DNA of 64,000 bases from Prevotella sp. (GCA_015060535.1 SUYH01000005.1:124001-188000), one strand, 5' to 3'; positions 25,594 to 34,644 are shown, counted from the first letter of the stretch. Program-made: numbers and translations. Notes: generated by a model from the sequence alone, not told the origin.

Positions 25594-25608
25594 ATAATAA
25601 AACACTAA

Positions 25609-26709
25609 ATGATGAAAGATGTAAAACTGGTCCTGGAAGACGGAACAGAATTTAAGGGAAAAAGCTTCGGGTACGACAAACCCGTAAGTGGAGAGATTGT
25701 GTTCAACACGGCGATGATGGGTTATCCTGAGTCGCTGACCGATCCCAGCTATGCTGGTCAGCTGCTGGTGATGACTTTCCCGCTGGTGGGAAACTATGGT
25801 GTGCCGCCATTCACGATTGAAGAGAATGGCTTGGCCACATTCATGGAGAGTGATAAAATCTATGCTAAAGCCATCATCGTCAGCGACTACAGTCAGCAGT
25901 ACAGCCATTGGAATGCTTGCGAGAGTCTGGCCGACTGGCTGAAGCGCGAGCAGGTGCCTGGTGTGACGGGCATTGACACCCGCGCCCTGACTAAGGTGCT
26001 GCGCGAACGTGGCGTGATGATGGGAAGACTGGAGTTCCCTGGTTCCGTAGGCTGCGATACTATCGCAGCAAACGAGAAAGCCGAAAACGAAGCGTATGGC
26101 GACATCAATTGGGTGGAGCGTGTTTCGTGCAAGGATATCATCCGCTATAACGAAGGGGCAGGCCGTAAGGTGGTGCTCGTCGATTGTGGCGTCAAGCAGA
26201 ATATCATCCGCTGTCTGATTAACCGTGGGGTGGAGGTCATCCGTGTTCCCTGGAACTACGACTATACCGATATGCAGTTCGACGGACTCTTCCTGGCCAA
26301 TGGTCCTGGTGACCCAGACCGTTGTGTGGATGCTGTGGAGATTTTGAAGCGTCAGATGGCTCAGAGCCGCAAGCCCATCTGTGGTATCTGCATGGGTAAC
26401 CAGTTGCTGGGTAAGGCTGCTGGTGCTACTATCTACAAGCTGAAGTATGGCCACCGCTCTCATAACCAGCCCGTTCGTGAGGTAGGTACCAATCGTTGCT
26501 ATGTCACCTCGCAGAATCATGGATATGCCGTTGATGCCTCAACGTTGGGCATGGACTGGCGCGAGCTGTTTGTCAATATGAACGATGGTTCCAACGAGGG
26601 CATTCGCCATCAGACCAATCCCTGGTTCTCGTCGCAGTTCCATCCCGAGGCTTGTTCAGGACCCGTCGATACCGAGTTTATGTTTGACCGTTTTATTGAA
26701 GCATTGTAA
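25609..26709 (+). CDS. carA: Carbamoyl-phosphate synthase small subunit
   Basis: The 366-residue protein is full length. The N-terminal CPSase domain (LEDGTEFKGKSFGYD, GEIVFNTAMMGYPE) is followed by a class I glutaminase: the nucleophile is C261 in GICMGNQ, and the triad His and Glu are H345 and E347 (FHPEA). It hydrolyses glutamine and feeds ammonia to CarB for arginine and pyrimidine synthesis. carB begins 1 nt after the stop codon, so the two are co-transcribed. ATG 25612 is an equally possible start. Confidence 0.98.
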   Translation: MMKDVKLVLEDGTEFKGKSFGYDKPVSGEIVFNTAMMGYPESLTDPSYAGQLLVMTFPLVGNYGVPPFTIEENGLATFMESDKIYAKAIIVSDYSQQYSHWNACESLADWLKREQVPGVTGIDTRALTKVLRERGVMMGRLEFPGSVGCDTIAANEKAENEAYGDINWVERVSCKDIIRYNEGAGRKVVLVDCGVKQNIIRCLINRGVEVIRVPWNYDYTDMQFDGLFLANGPGDPDRCVDAVEILKRQMAQSRKPICGICMGNQLLGKAAGATIYKLKYGHRSHNQPVREVGTNRCYVTSQNHGYAVDASTLGMDWRELFVNMNDGSNEGIRHQTNPWFSSQFHPEACSGPVDTEFMFDRFIEAL

Positions 26710-26710
26710 G

Positions 26711-29700
26711 ATGAAAGACCAGAATATCAAGAAAGTACTGCTTTTAGGCAGTGGAGCGTTGAAAATTGGTGAGGCAGGCGAGTTCGACTACTCCGGTAGT
26801 CAGGCGCTGAAGGCCTTGCGTGAAGAAGGGGTGAAGACCATTCTGATTAACCCTAATATCGCAACGGTACAGACCAGCGAGGGTGTGGCCGACGAGGTTT
26901 ACTTCCTGCCTGTCCAGCCCTATTTCGTTGAGCGCGTCATCGAGAAGGAGCGTCCTGACGGCATCCTCTTGGCCTTTGGTGGTCAGACGGCGCTGAACTG
27001 TGGCGTTGAGCTCTATAAGACGGGTGTGTTGGAGAAATATGGTGTGCGTGTGCTGGGTACTCCCGTTCAGGCCATCATGGATACCGAAGACCGTGAGCTG
27101 TTCGTCGAGAAACTCAACGAGATAGGGGTGAAGACCATCAAGAGTGAGGCTTGTGAGACTATCGAGCAGGCTCGTCGTGCTGCCGCTGAGTTGGGCTATC
27201 CCGTCATCCTGCGTGCCGCCTATGCCCTGGGTGGTTTGGGCTCAGGCTTCTGCGATAACGAGGAGGAGCTTGACAAACTGGCCGAGAAAGCCTTTGCCTT
27301 CTCGCCTCAGGTGTTGGTGGAGAAGTCGCTGAAAGGCTGGAAGGAGATAGAATACGAGGTGGTGCGCGACCGTTATGACAACTGCATCACCGTCTGCAAC
27401 ATGGAGAACTTCGACCCGCTGGGTATCCATACCGGCGAATCGATCGTGATTGCTCCCTCGCAGACGCTGACCAACTCGGAATACCACAAGTTGCGTGCGC
27501 TGGCTATCAAGATTATCCGTCATATCGGCATCGTGGGCGAGTGTAATGTCCAGTATGCCTTCGACCCCCAGTCGGAGGACTATCGTGTCATCGAGGTCAA
27601 TGCCCGCTTGTCACGCTCTTCAGCTCTGGCTTCTAAGGCTACGGGTTATCCGTTGGCCTTCGTAGCTGCCAAGCTGGGCATGGGCTACGGACTGTTCGAA
27701 CTGAAGAACTCAGTGACGAAGACCACCTCGGCTTTCTTCGAGCCCGCCCTCGACTATGTGGTGTGCAAGATTCCCCGTTGGGACCTCTCGAAGTTCCATG
27801 GGGTAGACAAGGAACTTGGCTCATCGATGAAGAGTGTGGGCGAGGTAATGGCTATCGGTCGCAACTTCGAGGAGGCTATTCAGAAAGGTCTGCGCATGAT
27901 AGGGCAGGGCATGCACGGCTATGTGGAGAACAAGGAACTGAAAATTGCGGATATCGATGCGGCCCTGCGCGAGCCTACCGACAAGCGTATCTTCGTCATC
28001 TCCAAGGCAATGCACCTGCCCGAATATACCATTGATAAGATTCACGAACTGACGAAGATTGACAAGTGGTTCCTACAGAAACTGAAGCACATCATCGATA
28101 TTGACGAACGCCTGAAGCGTCAAAACATCAATACGCTCGAGGCAGAACTGTTGCGCGAGGCTAAGGTCTATGGATTTACCGACTTCCAGATTGCCCGTGC
28201 CATCGGTTTGGAACAGGAGTTCGGTAATATGCACAAAGCCTTGCTCGTGGTGCGTAACCGTCGTAAGCAGCAGGGCATCCTGCCTGTCGTGAAGCAGATA
28301 GACACCTTGGCTGCCGAGTATCCCGCACAGACCAATTACCTCTACGTCACCTATTCGGGTACCTCCAGTGATATCCAGTATGAGGGCGACAAGCGGAGCA
28401 TCATCGTGCTGGGTTCAGGAGCCTATCGCATCGGTTCGTCCGTTGAGTTCGACTGGTGTGGCGTCCAGGCGCTGAATACCATCCGCAAAGAGGGGTGGCG
28501 CTCTGTGATGATCAACTACAATCCTGAGACCGTATCGACGGATTACGATATGTGTGACCGTCTGTATTTCGACGAACTCACCTTCGAGCGCGTATTGGAC
28601 ATCATCGATATGGAACAGCCCCATGGTGTCATCGTCTCGACGGGCGGCCAGATACCCAACAACCTGGCAGTCTATCTCGATGATCAGCATGTGCCCATTC
28701 TGGGAACTACCGCTCAGGATATCGATGGTGCAGAGGACCGTGCGAAGTTCTCGCAGATGCTTAACAAGTTGGGTGTCAACCAGCCCGAATGGAGTGCGCT
28801 GACCTCTATGCAGGACATCGATGCCTTTGTCGATAGGGTGGGATTCCCCGTTCTGGTGCGTCCTTCCTATGTACTCTCGGGTGCAGCGATGAATGTCTGC
28901 TCTAACAAAGACGAGCTGGAGCGTTTCCTCCAGCTGGCGGCCAACGTGTCGGAGGATCATCCCGTTGTCGTGTCGAAGTTCATCGAGCATGCCAAGGAGA
29001 TTGAGATGGACGCTGTGGCCAAGGATGGCGAGATTCTGGCCTATGCTATCTCCGAGCACATCGAGTTTGCGGGTGTCCATTCTGGCGATGCTACCATCCA
29101 GTTCCCGCCTCAGAAACTGTATGTCGAGACGGTTCGACGCATCAAGCGCATCTCGCGTCAGATTGCTAAGGCGCTGCACATCAACGGCCCGTTCAATATC
29201 CAGTATATGGCGCGTGAGAACGATATCCTCGTCATTGAGTGTAACCTGCGTGCCTCGCGTTCCTTCCCCTTCGTGTCGAAGGTGCTGAAGCTCAACCTCA
29301 TCGAGCTGGCTACGAAGGTTATGCTCGGACTGCCCGTCGAGCGTCCCTCGAAGAACCTGTTCGACCTAGACTATGTGGGCATCAAGGCCAGCCAGTTCTC
29401 GTTCAACCGCTTGCAGAAGGCTGACCCCGTATTGGGTGTCGATATGGCCTCGACGGGTGAGGTTGGCTGCATAGGCGACAATACCAATACGGCGCTACTG
29501 AAGGCTATGCTCAGCGTGGGCCATCGCGTGCCGAAGAAGACGGTACTGCTCTCTACAGGTGGTGCTAAGCAGAAGGCTGAGATGCTCGATGCGGCTCGCA
29601 TGCTGGTAGAACACGGCTATGAGCTCTACGCTACTAATGGCACGTCGAAGTATCTGTCGGATAATGGTATCGAGAACACACTCGTCCATTGGCCTTCCGA

Positions 29701-29938
29701 CAATGCCCAACCTCAGGCACTTGATTTGCTGCACGACCATAAGATCGATATGGTGGTTAATATTCCTAAGGATTTGACCACTCACGAGCTGACCAACGGC
29801 TACAAGATACGCCGTGCAGCCATCGACCTGAACGTGCCGCTCATCACCAATGCTCGCTTGGCTTCTGCGTTCATTCAGGCTTTCTGTACCGTCCCCTTGG
29901 ATAAGATTGGAATTAAGTCTTGGAACGAATATAAGTAA
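26711..29938 (+). CDS. carB: Carbamoyl-phosphate synthase large subunit
   Basis: The 1075-residue protein starts at ATG 26711 (MKDQNIKKVLLLGSGALKIG); a longer frame from 26585 lies inside carA and is rejected. It has the two homologous ATP-grasp halves (IGEAGEFDYSGSQALKAL and IGSSVEFDWCGVQALNTI) and a C-terminal MGS-like allosteric domain (from about 940, with LYATNGTSKYL). It makes carbamoyl phosphate from bicarbonate, ammonia and two ATP. It directly follows carA, as is usual. Confidence 0.98.
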   Translation: MKDQNIKKVLLLGSGALKIGEAGEFDYSGSQALKALREEGVKTILINPNIATVQTSEGVADEVYFLPVQPYFVERVIEKERPDGILLAFGGQTALNCGVELYKTGVLEKYGVRVLGTPVQAIMDTEDRELFVEKLNEIGVKTIKSEACETIEQARRAAAELGYPVILRAAYALGGLGSGFCDNEEELDKLAEKAFAFSPQVLVEKSLKGWKEIEYEVVRDRYDNCITVCNMENFDPLGIHTGESIVIAPSQTLTNSEYHKLRALAIKIIRHIGIVGECNVQYAFDPQSEDYRVIEVNARLSRSSALASKATGYPLAFVAAKLGMGYGLFELKNSVTKTTSAFFEPALDYVVCKIPRWDLSKFHGVDKELGSSMKSVGEVMAIGRNFEEAIQKGLRMIGQGMHGYVENKELKIADIDAALREPTDKRIFVISKAMHLPEYTIDKIHELTKIDKWFLQKLKHIIDIDERLKRQNINTLEAELLREAKVYGFTDFQIARAIGLEQEFGNMHKALLVVRNRRKQQGILPVVKQIDTLAAEYPAQTNYLYVTYSGTSSDIQYEGDKRSIIVLGSGAYRIGSSVEFDWCGVQALNTIRKEGWRSVMINYNPETVSTDYDMCDRLYFDELTFERVLDIIDMEQPHGVIVSTGGQIPNNLAVYLDDQHVPILGTTAQDIDGAEDRAKFSQMLNKLGVNQPEWSALTSMQDIDAFVDRVGFPVLVRPSYVLSGAAMNVCSNKDELERFLQLAANVSEDHPVVVSKFIEHAKEIEMDAVAKDGEILAYAISEHIEFAGVHSGDATIQFPPQKLYVETVRRIKRISRQIAKALHINGPFNIQYMARENDILVIECNLRASRSFPFVSKVLKLNLIELATKVMLGLPVERPSKNLFDLDYVGIKASQFSFNRLQKADPVLGVDMASTGEVGCIGDNTNTALLKAMLSVGHRVPKKTVLLSTGGAKQKAEMLDAARMLVEHGYELYATNGTSKYLSDNGIENTLVHWPSDNAQPQALDLLHDHKIDMVVNIPKDLTTHELTNGYKIRRAAIDLNVPLITNARLASAFIQAFCTVPLDKIGIKSWNEYK

Positions 29939-29944
29939 AAAAGT

Positions 29945-29985
29945 GTAGCAAATATTTGGCAAATCGCCAAATATTTGCTACTTTT
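29945..29985 (+). terminator. carB terminator with 16-bp perfect stem
   Basis: GTAGCAAATATTTGGC (29945-29960) pairs perfectly with GCCAAATATTTGCTAC (29966-29981), loop AAATC, then TTTT. A promoter for the next gene lies inside it. Confidence 0.85.
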
Positions 29986-29986
29986 G
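29955..29986 (+). promoter_or_regulatory. Promoter of the REC-histidine kinase gene, embedded in the carB terminator
   Basis: TTTG (29955-29958), exactly 20 nt, and TACTTTTG (29979-29986) form a consensus promoter whose -33 and start of -7 are both within the hairpin stem. Confidence 0.75.
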
Positions 29987-30020
29987 CAATCAGTAACAAA
30001 CTAAAGACCAAATTTAGCAA

Positions 30021-31169
30021 ATGGAGTTGAACGAAAGCTTCGAGTCTCAAATCAACCGAAGTGACTATAAAATCTTAATTGTCGACGACGTTGTGAGCAA
30101 TGTACTCTTGCTGAAAATTCTCCTTTCCAACGAGAAGTTTCAGGTGTGTACCGCCAACTGCGGCAATATGTGTATCGAACAGGCTAAGAAGGAGAAACCC
30201 GATCTCATCCTGCTTGACGTCATGATGCCAGATATCAACGGCTTCGATACGGCAGTCATCTTGAAGAAAGATCCCGAGACTCAGGATATCCCTATTATCT
30301 TCCTCACGGCGCTGAACAATCCCAGCGACCTTGTGCATGGCTTCCAGGTGGGTGCCAACGACTTCCTGACCAAGCCCTTCAACAAGGAAGAGCTCGTCAT
30401 GCGTGTGATGCACCAGATACAGCTCGTTGCTGCCAAGCGCATCATTGTGCGTCAGAATGAGGAGTTGCGCCGCACCATCAGCAACCGCGACAAGATGTAC
30501 AGCGTGATTGCCCACGACCTGCGCTCGCCTATGGCTTCCATCCGCATGGTGCTTAATCTGGCTGTTAACGTGGTATCGCCTGAAACCGTCGGTGAGGAGA
30601 TTTTTGGACTGCTCGACAAGGCTAACCGCGAGTCGGAGGAGACCCATGACCTGCTGGACAACCTGCTGAAATGGACCAAGAGCCAGACGGGTCGTCTGAA
30701 CGTTGTTTATCAGGACATCGATCTCGACGATATCATCCCAGGTGCTGTAGACATCTTCATGATGATAGCCGAGATGAAGAAGATTGACTTGAAGTATATC
30801 CCTGCCGACGAGAAGCTGACGGTTCATGGTGATAACGACATGATCAAGACCATCATCCGTAACTTCCTGTCGAACGCCATCAAGTTCACACCAGAGGGCA
30901 AGGGCATCGAGGTGTTCTATAAGCGCGAGGGTGATTTCGCCCGCATCTCCGTTCGCGACCATGGTGTGGGTATTGCTGCCGATCGCGTCGAGTCCATCTT
31001 CCATAAAGGTGAGACGACCTATGGAACGGGTGGTGAGGAAGGCTCCGGACTGGGTCTGCAGCTCTGTCAGGACTTCGCCCGAAAGAATGGTGGCGATGCC
31101 TATGTGGAATCCGTTGAAGGCGAAGGCTCTACCTTCTCATTCACAATACCATTAAAAAAAGAGGCCTGA
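30021..31169 (+). CDS. Hybrid REC-histidine kinase (response-regulator domain first)
   Basis: The 382-residue protein has an N-terminal receiver domain (about 15-130): acidic pair VDDV, phosphorylation site D66 (LLDVMMPD) and K118 (FLTKPF). A short linker leads to a HisKA domain with H165 (VIAHDLRSPMAS) and a HATPase domain (about 260-380: NFLSNAIKFTPEGKG, HGVGIA, GSGLGLQL). It has no TM helix or sensor domain, so it acts in the cytoplasm, receiving phosphate through its REC domain. No cognate response regulator gene is adjacent. The stop codon lies within the loop of its terminator. Confidence 0.92.
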   Translation: MELNESFESQINRSDYKILIVDDVVSNVLLLKILLSNEKFQVCTANCGNMCIEQAKKEKPDLILLDVMMPDINGFDTAVILKKDPETQDIPIIFLTALNNPSDLVHGFQVGANDFLTKPFNKEELVMRVMHQIQLVAAKRIIVRQNEELRRTISNRDKMYSVIAHDLRSPMASIRMVLNLAVNVVSPETVGEEIFGLLDKANRESEETHDLLDNLLKWTKSQTGRLNVVYQDIDLDDIIPGAVDIFMMIAEMKKIDLKYIPADEKLTVHGDNDMIKTIIRNFLSNAIKFTPEGKGIEVFYKREGDFARISVRDHGVGIAADRVESIFHKGETTYGTGGEEGSGLGLQLCQDFARKNGGDAYVESVEGEGSTFSFTIPLKKEA

Positions 31170-31180
31170 GCCTCTTTTTT
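31154..31180. terminator. Bidirectional terminator between convergent kinase and SPFH genes
   Basis: An A-run, GAGGC (31161-31165), loop CTGA, GCCTC (31170-31174), and a T-run. The kinase stop codon lies inside. Confidence 0.88.
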
Positions 31181-31183
31181 CTT

Positions 31184-32137
31184 TTATTCTGACTTGAACA
31201 AGTCCTTGATGCCTCCGATGCTTCCCATCAGGTTGGTGGCTTCGTAAGGCAGATAGACCGTCTTCGTCTTGTCGCCCTGGGCCAACTCTTGCATCATCTG
31301 GATATACTTCTGAGCCAGCAGGTAGTTGGCGGGGTTCGTCGACTTTCCTACAGCCTCGGTAATCAGTTCGATAGCCTTAGCCTCGGCCTCTGCCTTGCGG
31401 ATGCGAGCCTGAGCCTCACCTTCAGCGTGCAGGATAGCCTGTTGCTTCTGGGCATCGGCACGGTTGATGATAGCGGTCTTCTCACCCTCGGAAGCCAGAA
31501 TCTCGGCTGCCTTCTCACCTTCAGAGGTCAGAATCTGGGCACGCTTGTTACGCTCGGCCTGCATCTGCTTCTCCATCGCGTTCAGCACCGTTGTGGGAGG
31601 CACGATGTCCTGCAGCTCTACGCGGTTCACCTTGACACCCCACTTGTCGGTGGCATCGTCCAGCACGGCACGCAGCTTGGTGTTGATGGTGTCGCGCGAA
31701 GTCAGCGTCTCGTCCAGCTCCAGTTCACCGATGATGTTACGTAGCGTGGTCTGCGTCAACTTTTCGATAGCGTTGGGCAGGTTCTGAATCTCATAGACGG
31801 CCTTGAAGGGGTCTACAATCTGGAAGTAGAGTAGGGCGTTGATTTCCATCTGGATGTTATCCTTCGTAATCACGTTCTGTGAAGGGAAGTCATACACCTG
31901 TTCGCGCAGGTCGATGCTGTTCGAATAGGCATAGCGTCCGCGGGTGAGCACGACAATCTCCTTCGCCCTGTCGATGAAGGGGATGATGATGTTGATACCC
32001 GGTTTCAGCGTGGCGTAGTAACGTCCCAGGCGCTCAATGATGCGGGTTTCCGACTGTGGGATGATCACAAGGGCCATCTTGGCGAAGATAATCACCAGAA
32101 CTACGATGGCAATCAGTACATAACTCATAAAGTCCAT
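31184..32137 (-). CDS. SPFH/Band 7 domain membrane protein (stomatin/paraslipin type)
   Basis: The 317-residue protein has an N-terminal TM segment (YVLIAIVVLVIIFAKMALVII), an SPFH domain at about 28-190 (SETRIIERLGRYYATLKPGI, VNRVELQDIVPP) and a C-terminal Glu/Ala-rich coiled coil (about 205-270: EGEKAAEILASEGEKTA, EAEAKAIELITEA). Such proteins oligomerise and organise membrane microdomains or modulate proteases. The NfeD protein is encoded just upstream in the same direction, the usual partner. The 54-nt gap contains TTTACAATT-type repeats. Confidence 0.93.
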   Translation of the reverse strand: MDFMSYVLIAIVVLVIIFAKMALVIIPQSETRIIERLGRYYATLKPGINIIIPFIDRAKEIVVLTRGRYAYSNSIDLREQVYDFPSQNVITKDNIQMEINALLYFQIVDPFKAVYEIQNLPNAIEKLTQTTLRNIIGELELDETLTSRDTINTKLRAVLDDATDKWGVKVNRVELQDIVPPTTVLNAMEKQMQAERNKRAQILTSEGEKAAEILASEGEKTAIINRADAQKQQAILHAEGEAQARIRKAEAEAKAIELITEAVGKSTNPANYLLAQKYIQMMQELAQGDKTKTVYLPYEATNLMGSIGGIKDLFKSE

Positions 32138-32191
32138 AATTTTAATTTACAATTTTACAATTTACAATTTACTATTTATTTTTTTTCGATG
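32138..32191. repeat. Short AT repeats between nfeD and SPFH genes
   Basis: Imperfect tandem TTTACAATT units fill the spacer upstream of the SPFH start codon. Similar spacers lie at 32642-32675, 35838-35868 and 58003-58030. Confidence 0.65.
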
Positions 32192-32641
32192 TTACAGCGT
32201 TTCCACCGTAATGATGGTGCTCTCGCGGCCAATGACGCGAACACTGGTGCCAACGCCGATTTCGGTGTCGCTGACGGCTTTCCAGAGGTCTCCGTCTATC
32301 TGGACATAGCCGCTGTCGCCAGCCTTAATGGCCTCTGTCACCTTGCCTGTACGTCCTAACAGGGCATCGGCATTCGAAGCTCTATTAGGATCGTTCTTGT
32401 GCAGATAGCGCAGGGCTATAGGTCGGATGAAGATGACGCTGAGTAGCGAGAAGATGGCAAAGATGAAGATTTGCCAATAGATGCTCAGACCGCATACAGC
32501 TGAGATAATGGCAAAAACGGCTCCGATGGAGAAGCAGATGATGAAGAAATCACCCGACGAAAGCTCCAGAATCAGGCAGATGATGGCTATGACAGCCCAA
32601 ATCTGCCACATGTTTTGAAGAATGTACTCAATCATATCCAT
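32192..32641 (-). CDS. nfeD: NfeD family protein
   Basis: The 149-residue protein has three hydrophobic helices in residues about 10-75 (IWAVIAIICLILELSSGDF, FIICFSIGAVFAIISAV, WQIFIFAIFSLLSVIFIRP) and a C-terminal OB-fold (about 85-149: LLGRTGKVTEAI, GYVQIDGDLWKAV). The OB-fold domain of short NfeD proteins binds the SPFH partner, which is encoded directly downstream. The pair likely works in membrane quality control. Confidence 0.92.
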   Translation of the reverse strand: MDMIEYILQNMWQIWAVIAIICLILELSSGDFFIICFSIGAVFAIISAVCGLSIYWQIFIFAIFSLLSVIFIRPIALRYLHKNDPNRASNADALLGRTGKVTEAIKAGDSGYVQIDGDLWKAVSDTEIGVGTSVRVIGRESTIITVETL

Positions 32642-32675
32642 TTACAATTTACTATTTACAATTTATTGTTTATTA
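32642..32675. repeat. Short AT repeats upstream of nfeD
   Basis: TTTACAATT and TTTACTATT units lie between the small HTH gene and nfeD, as in the next spacer of the operon. Confidence 0.6.
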
Positions 32676-33188
32676 TTATATCGAGAGAATGAAATCGTCC
32701 CAGTCTTTGGTCGAGCCCTTTTTGCCGAACACCTTTTGATACAATCTGCTCCTGGTCGAGGCGATGCTCTCCTTGGAGTGGGCTGTCAGCGTGGCGATGT
32801 CCTTGGGCTGCATCCTGATTTTGATGAGCAGGCTCACGCGATAGTCCTGTTCGCTCATGCGGTAGAGGCTATACAGCTTCTCGCTGAATCCCATATAGAC
32901 ATTGTCCACGGCCTCTGCCAGTTCCGTCCAGTCACCTTCCGTCATGCTCCGTCCTTCGCTCAGGTATTGCTTGATGCGCTGATAGACTTGTGTCGCCCAT
33001 ATCGTGTTCACATCCTTTCGCGGCTCTATAACGGCCATTTTCTGCATGGCGTGGATGTTGTCCAGTCGGCTCTGCAGCAGTTGTATCTTGCGGCGGTTGG
33101 CCTGCAGCACCATAATAAATAAGGTGATGTAGAACACGGTGCAGACGATGAGCAGAAAGAGCTCGCGGTTGGTCAGAATGGTTGTCAT
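32676..33188 (-). CDS. Small membrane-anchored HTH protein
   Basis: The 170-residue protein (ATG 33188; a TTG at 33215 is unlikely because it lies within the -7 box) has one TM helix at about 12-30 (LFLLIVCTVFYITLFIMVL) and a C-terminal region (about 105-165) like the HTH output of TPR-HTH proteins (LYRMSEQDYRVSLLIKIRM, IATLTAHSKESIASTRSR). It lacks the TPR sensor domain, so it may be a truncated relative or a partner subunit. It is first in the operon with nfeD and the SPFH gene. Confidence 0.75.
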   Translation of the reverse strand: MTTILTNRELFLLIVCTVFYITLFIMVLQANRRKIQLLQSRLDNIHAMQKMAVIEPRKDVNTIWATQVYQRIKQYLSEGRSMTEGDWTELAEAVDNVYMGFSEKLYSLYRMSEQDYRVSLLIKIRMQPKDIATLTAHSKESIASTRSRLYQKVFGKKGSTKDWDDFILSI

Positions 33189-33212
33189 GTCGTTTTCTTG
33201 ATTTCTGTGATG

Positions 33213-33243
33213 CAAAGTTAGGAAAAAAATGCTAACCTACCAA
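33213..33243 (-). promoter_or_regulatory. Promoter of HTH/nfeD/SPFH operon
   Basis: On the minus strand TTG (33241-33243), 20 nt, TAACTTTG (33213-33220). The leader would be about 18 nt. Confidence 0.75.
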
Positions 33244-33714
33244 GAAAAAAGGTTTGCAAAAGTTCTCAAAGGGTCATTTGCACACTTTTGCAAAGAAATT
33301 ATTCCATTGTTTGCAATAATTTTAGTAACTTTGGCTTCGCCGAACTTACTTAGCACTCGGCAATGAAAAGAAAAACGAGCTTTTCTTTTGCATTGCTCTC
33401 GTTTTTTCGTAACTTTGGAAGAAATTGCAGGATTTCTTTATATAAAGGCAGTTTGGGAGATTGAGGTTTTTGAGGGTTACGGATAAGCAACCGTTCTCAA
33501 TTCGTTGTTCTGCCATAATTTGCATCAAAGAACACCCGACGACGAGCCACCAGCCGTTTATATGATTCGTCATCGGGTGCAAAGGTAAGCATTTTTTGGG
33601 GATTCCCCAAAGGTTTTTCTACAAATTATACGAGATGCATTAGAAGAATCTGAATCTGAAAACTATAATTTATCTGTATTTGACGGCCTTGTAGCATATG
33701 CTATTCATATACGG
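33244..33714. ncRNA. Structured intergenic locus with promoters on both strands (possible small RNA)
   Basis: This gap has no well-supported gene but holds a 15-bp hairpin GCAATGAAAAGAAAA/TTTTCTTTTGCATTGC (33360-33396) followed by TCTCGTTTTTT; a TTG-N19-TAACTTTG promoter on plus (33388-33417); a minus-strand TACCTTTG (33580-33587) just before a 13-bp inverted repeat (33533-33545/33567-33579); and a palindrome TTTGGGGATTCCCCAAA (33595-33611). A 75-codon minus-strand frame from ATG 33573 overlaps this and is uncertain. This may be a dispersed Bacteroidales repeat or a regulatory RNA locus. Confidence 0.4.
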
Positions 33715-34614
33715 CTAAACATTATTCTGTCTAAGCTGAAAAGGAGTCATGCCGAAGTGTTCCTTTACATACTTGCCGAAAAATGAAGTGTTGGGGAAGC
33801 CCAGTTTTGTGCTCACTTGCTTGATGCTGAGGTCGGTTGACTTGAGGCAGTAACGAATGTCCTCCAGCACGTGCTCACGAATCCACTCGTTGGCCGTCTT
33901 ACCCGAACAAGACTTGCAGACGGCTGAAAGATATTTTGGGGTTATACAGAGTTCGGAAGCATACCACTCAACGGGACGATGTTTCACAGGCGTACATCCT
34001 AACAGATCGAGGAACTGCTGGAAGAGAATATTAGTCGGCTGACGCTTTTCCTGGTTGTCCCCATCGGCATTTATGTTCTCCAAATGTTCGCAGAGACAGA
34101 GAAACGCACCTCTCAGGAACGACCGTAGCACTTCACCTTTAACACGTCGTTCCTTCTTGCAATATAGAAAAATGTATAGTGTATCATAAAAAGAGGACAA
34201 CAGGTTTGTGTCTTCCTCGTCGATGGTAACTATGTGCTTTTTCTGGACATAGAAGTTTTCCGTCCATATCCCCATTCGTTCGCGCAGGAAGCTCTGCAGC
34301 ATTCTTCCACTTAAGAAGATTGCTTTGAACTCAAAGTCGGGTGAGAGCATGAAGTCTGTCAGCGATGAGTTCGGCGGGCAAACAAGCATCTGTCCTGTAG
34401 TGAGTACCGTCGCTTTGCCGTTGAGGTTCATTTGTGTTCTGCCCTGCGTACACAGTACCACTGCATTCATTTGTAGCCGTACAGGGTTAGGCTCTGCCAA
34501 CAGTTTGGCATTGGTCACAAGGATGATGTCGTCGTCGGAATAGCCCACTGAATAGTCGGCTGCTATCTGTTCGGCGTTGACGATCTTTCCGATGTTGAGT
34601 TCCATTTCGTCCAT
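33715..34614 (-). CDS. AraC family transcriptional regulator
   Basis: The 299-residue protein (from ATG 34614, MDEMELNIGKI; a longer frame to 34752 would extend past the -7 box at 34645-34652 and is rejected) has a cupin-like sensor domain at about 20-130 and a C-terminal double HTH (about 200-299: LCITPKYLSAVCKSCSGKT and IKQVSTKLGFPNTSFFGKYVKEHFGMTP). It is divergent from the RND efflux operon, with only about 195 nt between start codons, so it probably activates it. Confidence 0.92.
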   Translation of the reverse strand: MDEMELNIGKIVNAEQIAADYSVGYSDDDIILVTNAKLLAEPNPVRLQMNAVVLCTQGRTQMNLNGKATVLTTGQMLVCPPNSSLTDFMLSPDFEFKAIFLSGRMLQSFLRERMGIWTENFYVQKKHIVTIDEEDTNLLSSFYDTLYIFLYCKKERRVKGEVLRSFLRGAFLCLCEHLENINADGDNQEKRQPTNILFQQFLDLLGCTPVKHRPVEWYASELCITPKYLSAVCKSCSGKTANEWIREHVLEDIRYCLKSTDLSIKQVSTKLGFPNTSFFGKYVKEHFGMTPFQLRQNNV

Positions 34615-34644
34615 GTCGATATCCAATTTTGAGTAATTTGGGTG

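Noticed and set aside
28415..29179. Minus-strand frame of about 250 codons inside carB
   Set aside because: It is antisense to a conserved enzyme and has no domain pattern.
30075..31004. Minus-strand frame of about 300 codons inside the kinase gene
   Set aside because: It is antisense to REC-HK motifs that are clearly coding.
33606..33787. Open plus-strand stretch without start codon (FDGLVAYAIHIRLN near its middle)
   Set aside because: It has no start codon and half of it is antisense to the AraC gene; it may be a gene remnant, but evidence is too weak.
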